Assembly: GCA_964397305.1 (NCBI GenBank)
Contig: CAYNIP010000016.1
Span: 1-64,000 of the forward strand
Direction: 5' to 3'
From: JAAUTY01 sp964397305
Lineage (GTDB): Bacteria > Cyanobacteriota > Cyanobacteriia > Cyanobacteriales > Spirulinaceae
Length of the DNA: 64,000 nt
Shown: piece by piece, positions 16,381 through 24,386 of the stretch
How the letters are laid out: each line of letters opens with the position of its first letter
Numbering within the stretch: the stretch's first letter is position 1
Translations under genes and position numbers: made by a program
The notes under the pieces: model-generated
What the model was told of the DNA's origin: nothing
The model's input: only the letters and a program-made list of their open reading frames with translations
The model's database searches: none

Positions 16381-17913
16381 TCAAGGAGTTGGCGGTCCTG
16401 GGTAGAGGGCCACAATGCGCTCCACGACCTCCGTGGCACTCAAGCAGTCCGTGACAATTTCAATCGCATCGGCCGCCTTGCGGAGGGGGGCAATGGAGCG
16501 GCTGCTGTCGAGGCGATCGCGGGTCGCGATCGCCGCCTCGAGCTGGGCTAAATCCAGACCGGCATCCTGGCCGAGGCTCTGAAAATCCCGCAGGCGACGG
16601 CGGGCCCGCTCCTGCACGGAGGCCGTGAGGAAGATTTTGAGTTCCGCATCGGGGAAAACGTGAGTGCCAATATCGCGCCCCTCGGCCACGATCCCGCCCT
16701 TATGGCCCCAACGCCGTTGCTGCTGGACCAGGTGGCGGCGGACGGCTCCAATTTTGGCGATCGCCGACACCGAGGCCGTCACGTCCGGCGTCCGAATCAG
16801 GGTGGTCACATCGCAGCCATTGGCCAACACCCGCAGCTCCGACACCGGTTCCCCCACCAGAAGCTGGATCTCGGCGGACTGCACCAGCTCAGCAATGCCC
16901 GCCTCGTCATCCAGGGCCAGGCCGGCCTCTAAGACTAACCAGGTGACAGCCCGGTACATGGCCCCCGTGTCTAGATAGAGCAGGCCAAGGCGCTCAGCGA
17001 CAGCCCGGGTCACGGTCGATTTGCCTGCGCCGGCCGGCCCATCGATGGCGACGATGGGCCGGCGAGCCCGCAGGATCACGTTATCAATCAGGCGCGTGGA
17101 GCCAACGAGGGCGGCGATCGCCAGCAGGCCGACCGTCTCCACCCGGTCTAAGGGCTGGAGGGTGTCCGGATCGGTCAGCTCGACGTACTGCACCGTCACC
17201 GCAGGGGCCTGAGCCAGTTCGTCCTTCACCGCCGCTAGCAAGGGCAAGGCCTCCCGTTCCCCGGCTTGAAACCGCTGCCGGGCCTGCTGCAAGCCCCGCC
17301 AGAGGGCGAGGGCTTGGCGGCTCTCCTCCGCGCTTAAATATTGATTGCGAGAACTATAGGCTAGGCCCGAAGGCTCGCGGACAATGGGACAGCCGCAAAT
17401 TTCTCCCGGCAACTTCAGGTCCCGGCTGAGCCGCCGAATGATCGCCAACTGCTGGGCATCCTTCTCACCAAAGTAGGCGCGGGTGGGCTGCACGAGGTTG
17501 AGCAACTGGGTCACGACCGTCGCCACGCCGGGAAAGTGGCCGGGCCGCCAGGGCCCACAGAGGCCCCGCAATAGCGAGGCGGGCGGCTGCACGATCGTCG
17601 GGTCCGGGGCGATCGCCCCCATCTCCGCCGCCGTGGGGGCAAACACCAGATCAACCCCCAAGGCTTCACAGCGCTGACAGTCCGCCTCCAAGGAGCGCGG
17701 GTAGCGGTCGAGGTCTTCTGTGGGGCCGAACTGAAGGGGGTTCACGTAGATACTGACCGCCAGATAATCATTTTCCGCCCGAGCCCGCTCGATCAGGCTC
17801 GCATGACCCGCGTGCAGCGCCCCCATCGTGGGCACGAGGCCAAGCTCACAACTCTGTCGTCGGTAGCGCTCAAGACAGGAGCGCAAGCCAGCAATGGTTT
17901 TTACCAAGCGCAC
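16381..17913 (-). CDS. panC/cmk: Pantoate-beta-alanine ligase / cytidylate kinase fusion
   Basis: 510 aa from GTG 17913, chosen because GGGAGGGAC lies about eight bases upstream; the open frame reaches 18000 but the extra residues are not family-like. Residues 1-275 are pantothenate synthetase (VPTMGALHAGHASLIERA with the HxGH ATP site, then GEKDAQQLAIIRRL). Residues 285-510 are CMP kinase (IVAIDGPAGAGKSTVTRAVA P-loop, LDTGAMYRA, GRDIGTHVFPDAELKIFLTA). The first half makes pantothenate for CoA; the second recycles CMP/dCMP. This fusion is an established cyanobacterial arrangement. Regulatory meaning of the fusion is unknown. Confidence 0.96.
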   Translation of the reverse strand: MRLVKTIAGLRSCLERYRRQSCELGLVPTMGALHAGHASLIERARAENDYLAVSIYVNPLQFGPTEDLDRYPRSLEADCQRCEALGVDLVFAPTAAEMGAIAPDPTIVQPPASLLRGLCGPWRPGHFPGVATVVTQLLNLVQPTRAYFGEKDAQQLAIIRRLSRDLKLPGEICGCPIVREPSGLAYSSRNQYLSAEESRQALALWRGLQQARQRFQAGEREALPLLAAVKDELAQAPAVTVQYVELTDPDTLQPLDRVETVGLLAIAALVGSTRLIDNVILRARRPIVAIDGPAGAGKSTVTRAVAERLGLLYLDTGAMYRAVTWLVLEAGLALDDEAGIAELVQSAEIQLLVGEPVSELRVLANGCDVTTLIRTPDVTASVSAIAKIGAVRRHLVQQQRRWGHKGGIVAEGRDIGTHVFPDAELKIFLTASVQERARRRLRDFQSLGQDAGLDLAQLEAAIATRDRLDSSRSIAPLRKAADAIEIVTDCLSATEVVERIVALYPGPPTP

Positions 17914-18049
17914 CGCCAGGTCCCTCCCTGCTAAATCTACAGCCGGCTCGCAAAAAATGAAGAGCAATTTCCAGGTGGCCTCACGGCCGGGGGAAATCAC
18001 TCTTCATCCTAAACGAGTTTCCAAACAGTCAGGCGGGCTGACTCAGGGG

Positions 18050-19114
18050 CTAGCGACCCAGCACCTCAAGCTGAACTGGTGCAACACCGCTGCCCAGCAT
18101 TCCCAAGGCTCCGGCGGCAGCCCGGGACAGGTCAATCACGCGACCCCGGGTGAAGGGGCCGCGATCATTGATGCGAACCACCACCGAGTGACCATTCCGC
18201 AGGTTGGTGACCCGCACCTGCGTGCCAAAGGGCAGGGTGCGGTGAGCGGCCGTGAGCGCGTTTTGGTTAAAGCGCTCACCGCTGGCACTGCGGCGGCCGT
18301 GGAAGCCGGGGCCATACCAAGACGCGACGCCAGATTGGCGCGCCTGAACTGGGCCCACCGCCACTTGGGGAACGACCCGATGCCGTTGGGCTGCGGGCCG
18401 TAGCTCCAAGTCACGCAGTTGCAGGGGCTGGGCCGAGCCCAGCAAGCGGCGGAGGCGGTTGGTCGCTTGCAGGACATCCTGCTCCCAACTGTTGGTACTG
18501 TCCGCCAATTGGGTTTGGCGATCAATCACCGCTAGGGTTTCATCCGCTAGCTTGAGAACATAGGCCTCCTGGGCGGCATCCCAAGCGGCCGTGATCGCCG
18601 TCGCATCAAAGCGGCTGAGATCAAGTTGGTTCAGACGCTGGGCGATCGCCGCCGCCCGTTGGACGGGATCATCCTCAGCGTCGCTGACGCCCTCGACTTC
18701 GCCGGCTTGAATCGCGGCGAGATCATCGAGGAAACTGGGGTGCCAGGGCTCAGAAGCCGCTGTCTTGCCAGGGTCCGTCCCTGACGCATCACCGATAAAG
18801 GTCAAGATCGGCAGATCCCGCACAAAGAGCGTTGCTGCCACTCGATCATTCTGGTAGTGACGATAGAGACGGGCGATGCCCCTCGGTTGGCTCGCAGTGG
18901 CGCGAGCGGTTTGAGCGGTGCCCTGGCTTGCCGCATCGGCAAGCTGAAGGCCCGGTTGGGGAACCGACACCTGGGAAGGCGAGGCAACTGGAACGCTGTC
19001 AGCGGCCCAGGCTCGTGCGGTAGTCTCAGAAGCCTCAGCGGAGGGCGCCACGGCTAAACTCGTGCCCGTGGCGACGACTGTGACTGCAAGGCTACTTAGG
19101 AGTCTGTGCTTCAT
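18050..19114 (-). CDS. rlpA: RlpA-family septal ring lytic transglycosylase-like protein
   Basis: 354 aa from ATG 19114 (MKHRLLSSLAVTVVATGTSL), which gives a clean signal peptide ending near APSAEA; the frame reaches 19237 without a better start. The C-terminal 95 residues are a double-psi beta-barrel RlpA domain: GVASWYGPGFHGRRSASGER, LTAAHRTLPFG, VRINDRGPF and RVIDLSRAAA. The Asp in NDRGPF is the expected catalytic acid. The long central region has coiled and Ala-rich stretches typical of cyanobacterial RlpA. Likely periplasmic, acting on peptidoglycan. No SPOR domain is visible. Divergent from purM. Confidence 0.88.
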   Translation of the reverse strand: MKHRLLSSLAVTVVATGTSLAVAPSAEASETTARAWAADSVPVASPSQVSVPQPGLQLADAASQGTAQTARATASQPRGIARLYRHYQNDRVAATLFVRDLPILTFIGDASGTDPGKTAASEPWHPSFLDDLAAIQAGEVEGVSDAEDDPVQRAAAIAQRLNQLDLSRFDATAITAAWDAAQEAYVLKLADETLAVIDRQTQLADSTNSWEQDVLQATNRLRRLLGSAQPLQLRDLELRPAAQRHRVVPQVAVGPVQARQSGVASWYGPGFHGRRSASGERFNQNALTAAHRTLPFGTQVRVTNLRNGHSVVVRINDRGPFTRGRVIDLSRAAAGALGMLGSGVAPVQLEVLGR

Positions 19115-19274
19115 AATCAGTTGGGTGAAAGCAGGGTCAATGACTGGCCAACGGTTCCAAGCCGGAAGCTTGGGCAAGATGGCTAGGCATTTTTGCTTAG
19201 TAATCTCGGTATTGGAGAAACTGCAACAGACTACCATGAACTTTTGTGATTGAGATCCGCGCGGGGGGGGGGTA

Positions 19275-19306
19275 GGGGCGATCGCCCTCTTGAGGGCGAT
19301 CGCCCC
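19275..19306. repeat. Perfect 32-bp palindrome carrying two HIP1 sites
   Basis: GGGGCGATCGCCCTC, a TT spacer, then GAGGGCGATCGCCCC: a perfect 15-bp inverted repeat holding two GCGATCGC copies. A run of ten G lies just upstream (19263-19272). It is in the intergenic space between divergent rlpA and purM, so it could be a regulator site, a hairpin in either 5' leader, or a nested HIP1 array. Confidence 0.9.
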
Positions 19307-19444
19307 AAGGCCAATCTCCTCCTAGGATTGCCGCCCTCGCTCCCCCTCGCAGTTCCCCTCAAAACTTCGCGAAAACTTTATATTTCCCCTCCCCTGCTAC
19401 ACTCAAATTCATAAGATCACTGATGCTGCCAACGAGGCTCAAGC

Positions 19445-20485
19445 GTGGACTATCGAGATGCTGGCGTTGATATTCAGGCCGGCCGCGACTTTGTGGAGCG
19501 CATCCGCCGAGATGTCGCCAGTACCCAACGCCCCGAGGTCCTCGGAGAACTAGGGGGGTTTGCGGGCTGCTGCCGCCTACCCTCCGGCTACCAAGAGCCC
19601 GTGCTGGTAGCTGGCACGGATGGCGTCGGCACCAAACTCCTCCTCGCCCAAGCTCTGAATCGCCACGACACGATTGGCATCGATTTGGTCGCCATGTGCG
19701 TTAACGATGTCCTAGCCACCGGAGCCGAGCCCCTCTTCTTCCTCGACTACTTAGCAACAGGCCGCCTCGAGCCCGCGCAACTCGCAGCCGTCGTCAGCGG
19801 CATCGCCCAGGCCTGCCGCGAGAGTGGCTGTGCCCTCCTCGGCGGCGAGACCGCCGAGATGCCAGGATTTTATGCCAGTCACCAATACGACCTAGCTGGG
19901 TTCTGTGTCGGCGTCGTCGAGCGGGCCCAGCTGCTCAACGGTTCCCAAGTGCAGATAGGGGACGCGATCCTAGGCCTCGCCAGCCAAGGTCTGCATAGCA
20001 ATGGCTTCTCCCTAGTTCGTCGAATCATCGCCCAGGCGGGCTTTAGTTGGTCTGACTGTCCTGAGGACCTGGGAGGCCTGAGCTTAGGAGAACTACTCCT
20101 GACGCCAACCCAGCTCTACGTCACCGTGATTCTGGGGGCCCGCCAAGCAGGCTTAGAACTGCACGGCCTTGCCCACATCACCGGGGGCGGCCTGCCGGAA
20201 AATGTGCCCCGAGCTCTGGGGCCGGGACAGGCGGTGCGGCTCGATCCTCAGAGCTGGCCCCGGCCGGCCCTGTTCGACTGGCTCGCGGCAGTCGGTTCGG
20301 TGTCCCCCGCCGCAATGTTCGACACCTTTAACATGGGGATTGGTTTTGTGGTGATCTTACCCCCCAGTCAAGTCGATGCTGGCCTACACTGGTTCCAAAC
20401 CCAAGGCCTTCCCGCCTACTGTATTGGTGAGGTGGTGTCAGGGGAGGCTGGGGGCGATCGCCCCCTACTCGGCCTCCCCCGCTAG
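19445..20485 (+). CDS. purM: Phosphoribosylformylglycinamidine cyclo-ligase (AIR synthase)
   Basis: 346 aa from GTG 19445 (MDYRDAGVDIQAGRDFVERI), the normal N-terminus. It closes FGAM to AIR in purine synthesis. Motifs: GTDGVGTKLLLA, DLVAMCVNDVLATGAEPLFFLDYLATG, ALLGGETAEMPGFY, GLHSNGFSLVRR, HITGGGLPENVPR and FNMGIGFVV. Complete and in the usual length range. Not in a pur operon here; convergent with nothing nearby. Confidence 0.96.
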   Translation: MDYRDAGVDIQAGRDFVERIRRDVASTQRPEVLGELGGFAGCCRLPSGYQEPVLVAGTDGVGTKLLLAQALNRHDTIGIDLVAMCVNDVLATGAEPLFFLDYLATGRLEPAQLAAVVSGIAQACRESGCALLGGETAEMPGFYASHQYDLAGFCVGVVERAQLLNGSQVQIGDAILGLASQGLHSNGFSLVRRIIAQAGFSWSDCPEDLGGLSLGELLLTPTQLYVTVILGARQAGLELHGLAHITGGGLPENVPRALGPGQAVRLDPQSWPRPALFDWLAAVGSVSPAAMFDTFNMGIGFVVILPPSQVDAGLHWFQTQGLPAYCIGEVVSGEAGGDRPLLGLPR

Positions 20486-20744
20486 ACAGCTCACCGCCCC
20501 CTCCGAAGCCGATCCAAAACCTAAAACCCTAATCCTCCGTCGCTTGAGTTGACGCCGAAAACCCAACGCATCTTTACAGCAGGTAGGAGACCTCCGGCGG
20601 AGACTGCACCAACGCCCAGTCGCCCAGAGGGTCCAGCGCTCCGTTCAACCCACCCTACCTCAGCAGGCCAGGAGCCAGCCTAGGGTCACAAAGCTCCTGA
20701 TTGTCTTACCTCAGGCCTGAAACGCCGCCCCAGGTGAAACGTTG
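20486..20744. other. Intergenic region, nothing recognised
   Basis: About 260 bases 3' of purM before the repeat element at 20745. No gene, terminator hairpin with T-run or repeat-family match could be supported. Confidence 0.5.
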
Positions 20745-20928
20745 GGTGAACGACATTTTACGCGGGATGTTGGGACTCCTTAGCTTAGCCCTCACCCCAA
20801 CCCCTCTCCCAAGTTGGGAGAGGGGCTTCTAACTCCCCTGCTCCCAGCTTTGGGAGCAGGGGCCGGGGGCTGTAGACGCGCAGCGGCTTCGCGCCGAGGG
20901 GGCAAACTGGCCTAACTGAGATGCACCC
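20745..20928. repeat. Chimeric inverted-repeat element (E-type left end, A-type right end), copy 1
   Basis: 184 bp. The left end GGGTGAACGAC with GCGGGATGTTGGGACTCCTTA is the E-type terminus; the centre has the two hairpins CTCTCCCAAGTTGGGAGAG and CTGCTCCCAGCTTTGGGAGCAG; the right end runs through GTAGACGCGCAGCGGC to GAGATGCACCC, the A-type terminus. The same composite occurs at 42480-42661. No target-site duplication is apparent. Confidence 0.8.
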
Positions 20929-21013
20929 CACCTCCCCCAAGGGTTGGCCGCAATTTTGTCTCCCTTGATACCCCATCGCTGCGGCCAGTTCCCTTGAAAC
21001 GAAAAGCTAAAAT

Positions 21014-21046
21014 CTTTCTAAAGACTTTCTAAAGACTTCCTAAAGA
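21014..21046. promoter_or_regulatory. Three phased 11-bp iterons upstream of adhE
   Basis: Direct repeats CTTTCTAAAGA (21014-21024), CTTTCTAAAGA (21025-21035) and CTTCCTAAAGA (21036-21046), abutting at an 11-bp period, about 130 bases before the adhE ATG. Direct repeats on one helical turn are typical of sites for OmpR/PhoB-family regulators. The protein that binds is not known. A TACAAT at 21118-21123 is a possible -10 element. Confidence 0.6.
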
Positions 21047-21173
21047 AAGGCTAAATCACCTTTGTGAAAAGAAGCTTAATCTTAGGGACTGGATGATCGC
21101 ATTCCAGAGCCGGCACGTACAATGAAACTTGAGTTTCAGACCTGATGTTACCAGTTATACGGAAGACTTGCTA

Positions 21174-23846
21174 ATGGTTACTAGAGTTACTAACATTGAC
21201 GAACTCGAGGCCCTCGTTGCCCAAGTCAAAGCTGCCCAGCAGGCCTTTGCCAGCTACTCGCAAGAGCAAGTCGATCATATTTTCAAGAAAGCAGCCCTCG
21301 CTGCCAATACCGCCCGCATTCCCCTCGCAAAATCGGCCGTTGCTGAGACTGGCATGGGCGTCGTCGAAGACAAAGTGATCAAGAATCACTTCGCCTCCGA
21401 AATTATCTACAACAAGTACAAGGGCGAAAAAACCTGCGGCGTGATCGAGGAAGATAAGTCCTTCGGCTTCCAAAAAATTGCCGAGCCCGTGGGTATCCTT
21501 GCTGGCATCGTCCCCACGACTAACCCCACCTCGACCGCTGTTTTCAAGGCACTGATCGCCCTCAAGACCCGCAACGGCATCATCTTTTCCCCCCACCCCC
21601 GGGCCAAACGCTGCACCATTGAAGCGGCTCGGATCATTCTAGAAGGAGCTGTTGCCGCCGGAGCCCCTGAAGGCATTATCGGCTGGATCGACGAGCCCAC
21701 CGTGCCCCTCTCCCAGGCCCTGATGCAGCACCCGGATGTTAAGTTGATCTTGGCGACGGGCGGCCCTGGCATGGTCAAAGCCGCCTACTCCTCCGGCAAC
21801 CCCTCCCTCGGAGTTGGGGCAGGCAACACCCCCGCCCTGATCGATGGCTCGGCCCACATTAAAATGGCGGTCTCCTCCATCCTGATCAGCAAAACCTTCG
21901 ACAACGGCATGATCTGCGCCAGCGAGCAGTCGGTTGTCGTCGTCGGAGATGTCTACGACCAGGTGCGGGAAGAATTTTGTGCTCGCGGAGCCTACTTCCT
22001 CAGTCCCGAAGAAACCGAGCGGATGCGGGGCAAACTGATTGTCAACGGCCGGTTGAATAGCGAAATCGTCGGCCAACCGGTGGAAAAGATTGCTGCCATG
22101 ATCGGCCTGACGCTGCCCGCGGACGCGCGGGTGATCATCGGCGAAGTCGAGGAAATTGGTCCTGGGGAACCCTTCGCCTACGAGAAGCTCTCCCCCGTCC
22201 TCGCCATGTACCGGGCCCAGGACTACGACGACGCTGTGGCAAAGGCCTGCAAGCTGGTGGAGTTTGGCGGGCGCGGGCACACGGCGGCCCTCTACACCAA
22301 CCCTGGCAACCTGGCTCACATCCAAGCCTTTGAGGATCGGGTCCAGGCTTCACGGGTGCTGATCAACACCCCCTCCTCCCAAGGAGCCATCGGTGACCTC
22401 TACAATTTCCGCCTTGATCCCTCCCTCACCTTGGGCTGCGGTACTTGGGGCGGCAACTCGGTTAGCGAAAATGTCGAACCCCACCACCTGCTCAACATCA
22501 AGACCGTAGCCGAGCGCCGGGAGAATATGCTCTGGTTCCGGGTGCCGCCCAAGGTTTACTTCAAGTACGGCTCTTTGCCGGTAGCCATGCGGGAATTGGC
22601 GGGCAAGAAGCGGGCCTTCATCGTCACGGACAAGCCTATTTATGAACTGGGCATGACCAAGAGCGTCGAGGAGGTTTTGGACGAGATCGAGGTGAAGTAC
22701 AACGTCTTCTATGATGTCGAGCCCGATCCCTCCCTGGATACGGTGCAACGCGGCCTGGAGCTAATGAAGACCTTTGAGCCCGATGTGATCATCGCTATCG
22801 GCGGTGGCTCGCCGATGGATGCGGCCAAGATCATGTGGCTGATGTATGAGCATCCCGACATTGAGTTTGAAGGCTTGGCCATGCGCTTCATGGACATCCG
22901 CAAGCGGGTTTATGACCTGCCGCCGTTGGGGGACAAGGCGATGATGGTGGCAGTTCCCACCACTTCGGGCACGGGTTCGGAAGTAACCCCCTTCGCCGTG
23001 GTCACGGATCGCCGCAACAACATCAAGTACCCCCTGGCGGATTATGCTCTGACGCCGAATATGGCGATCGTCGATCCCCAGTTGACCCTGCATATGCCCA
23101 AAAGCCTCACGGCCTTTGGCGGTGTTGATGCCCTGACCCACGCAATGGAAGCCTATGTGTCGGTGCTAGCGTCGGAGTATACCAACGGCTTAGCCCTGGA
23201 AGCGATTCGCTTGCTATTCAAATACCTGCCCAGTGCCTATGAAAACGGGGCTAAGGACCCGAAGGCCCGTGAGAAAGTTCACTACGCGGCGACCATGGCG
23301 GGCATGGCCTTTGCCAATGCTTTCCTGGGTATCTGCCACTCGATTGCTCACCAGTTGGGGGCTACTTTCCACATTCCCCACGGTCTGGCGAATGCGTTGA
23401 TGATTTCTCACGTCATCCGCTACAACGCGACCGATGTGCCTTTTAAGCAGGCGACGTTCTCGCAGTACAAGTACCCCAATGCGAAGTGGCGCTACTCGAT
23501 CATTGCTGATTACTTGAATCTCGGGGGTGAGACGGAGGACGAGAAGGTAGCGCGACTGATCGCGGCGGTGGAAGGCCTGAAGCAGCGGGTGGGGATTCCC
23601 AGCAGTATCAAGGAGTGCTTCAAGGAGGACGACAGCATTTTTTATGCCCAAGTGGATCAGGTAGCTGATCAAGCGTTTGATGACCAATGCACGGGCGCGA
23701 ATCCTCGCTATCCCTTGATTCGCGATCTGAAGCAGTTGATCATTGATGCCTATGAGGGTAAGTCGCCCCTAGAGGGCAGCCCCTATGCTTTGTCTAACGG
23801 GCACCACCCTGAGGGCCAAACGCCGTCGGAATTGGTGCAGGCTTAA
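21174..23846 (+). CDS. adhE: Bifunctional aldehyde-alcohol dehydrogenase AdhE
   Basis: 890 aa from ATG 21174, preceded by GGAAG; a TTG at 21129 would add 15 residues. The N-terminal half is a CoA-acylating aldehyde dehydrogenase with the catalytic Cys at 248 (GMICASEQSV); the C-terminal half is an iron alcohol dehydrogenase with GGGSPMDAAK, PTTSGTGSEVTPFAV, GGVDALTHAMEAYVS and the metal-site His in FHIPHGLANAL. It reduces acetyl-CoA to ethanol in two NADH steps and in relatives forms long spirosomes. AdhE is found in only part of the cyanobacteria and fits dark anaerobic fermentation. Phased iterons upstream suggest regulated expression. Confidence 0.97.
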   Translation: MVTRVTNIDELEALVAQVKAAQQAFASYSQEQVDHIFKKAALAANTARIPLAKSAVAETGMGVVEDKVIKNHFASEIIYNKYKGEKTCGVIEEDKSFGFQKIAEPVGILAGIVPTTNPTSTAVFKALIALKTRNGIIFSPHPRAKRCTIEAARIILEGAVAAGAPEGIIGWIDEPTVPLSQALMQHPDVKLILATGGPGMVKAAYSSGNPSLGVGAGNTPALIDGSAHIKMAVSSILISKTFDNGMICASEQSVVVVGDVYDQVREEFCARGAYFLSPEETERMRGKLIVNGRLNSEIVGQPVEKIAAMIGLTLPADARVIIGEVEEIGPGEPFAYEKLSPVLAMYRAQDYDDAVAKACKLVEFGGRGHTAALYTNPGNLAHIQAFEDRVQASRVLINTPSSQGAIGDLYNFRLDPSLTLGCGTWGGNSVSENVEPHHLLNIKTVAERRENMLWFRVPPKVYFKYGSLPVAMRELAGKKRAFIVTDKPIYELGMTKSVEEVLDEIEVKYNVFYDVEPDPSLDTVQRGLELMKTFEPDVIIAIGGGSPMDAAKIMWLMYEHPDIEFEGLAMRFMDIRKRVYDLPPLGDKAMMVAVPTTSGTGSEVTPFAVVTDRRNNIKYPLADYALTPNMAIVDPQLTLHMPKSLTAFGGVDALTHAMEAYVSVLASEYTNGLALEAIRLLFKYLPSAYENGAKDPKAREKVHYAATMAGMAFANAFLGICHSIAHQLGATFHIPHGLANALMISHVIRYNATDVPFKQATFSQYKYPNAKWRYSIIADYLNLGGETEDEKVARLIAAVEGLKQRVGIPSSIKECFKEDDSIFYAQVDQVADQAFDDQCTGANPRYPLIRDLKQLIIDAYEGKSPLEGSPYALSNGHHPEGQTPSELVQA

Positions 23847-23914
23847 CCTAGGGGTCTCGCGGCGGGCGCCGGTTTGGAGGCAGTCGAGGGCGGTGTTACG
23901 GCTGCCCTCATTCT

Positions 23915-23955
23915 CACACTCCTGTTGCTCCCGACTCGGAAGCAGCAGGAGTGTG
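23915..23955 (+). terminator. Strong hairpin after adhE, possible terminator
   Basis: CACACTCCTGTTGCT pairs with AGCAGCAGGAGTGTG over 15 bp with one G-U pair and an 11-base loop, about 70 bases after the adhE stop. No T-run follows on the + strand, so termination is likely but not proven. Confidence 0.55.
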
Positions 23956-24179
23956 ATCTATGAAGACCCCTGGTATGTGCATTTATTGACGCTCATCCTG
24001 CTAATACAGCATTTTTCGGTTCTTCAGTACTTAGTGTGGTAAAAATCACTGAATCCTGCTTCTAGCATGGTTTTCGGCGATTTTGCACCCTAATCAAGTG
24101 TTTAGAAACCCAAAATCTTTATGCAGCAAGCATTTCGGGCTTGAGTTTTGATTGAGTTTACACACCAAGTGCCGAAGAG

Positions 24180-24280
24180 CCTATTTTTCTTGCTAGTGAA
24201 GTACGGAGCTCTCACCCCAAACTCCTCTTCCGGAGGGCGAGGGGCTTTAGCTGTATTGCACTAGGCTAAAAACCGCTGTA
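24180..24280. repeat. Family C element, copy 1 (left end degraded)
   Basis: About 100 bp; the reverse complement of the element at 51978-52081 with roughly ten differences. The right end TAGGCTAAAAACCGCTGTA is intact; the expected left end TACAGCATTTTTC reads GAGCCTATTTTTC. A free-standing TACAGCATTTTTC lies at 24004. It occupies most of the adhE-ureC gap (23956-24386), where no gene is visible. Confidence 0.75.
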
Positions 24281-24386
24281 CCAATTCGATGATCCGCTTA
24301 AAGCCCTGACACTAGCCGCTTTTTAGTTGTCGAACTCCTGTTGAGGCCAGAGGCCTTCTGGGTTCGCAGCCCTCATCCTTAGGTCT

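Noticed and set aside
16225..16381. panC/cmk and the deacetylase as a single operon
   Set aside because: The 155-base gap is compatible, but no sequence evidence shows co-transcription, so it is not claimed.
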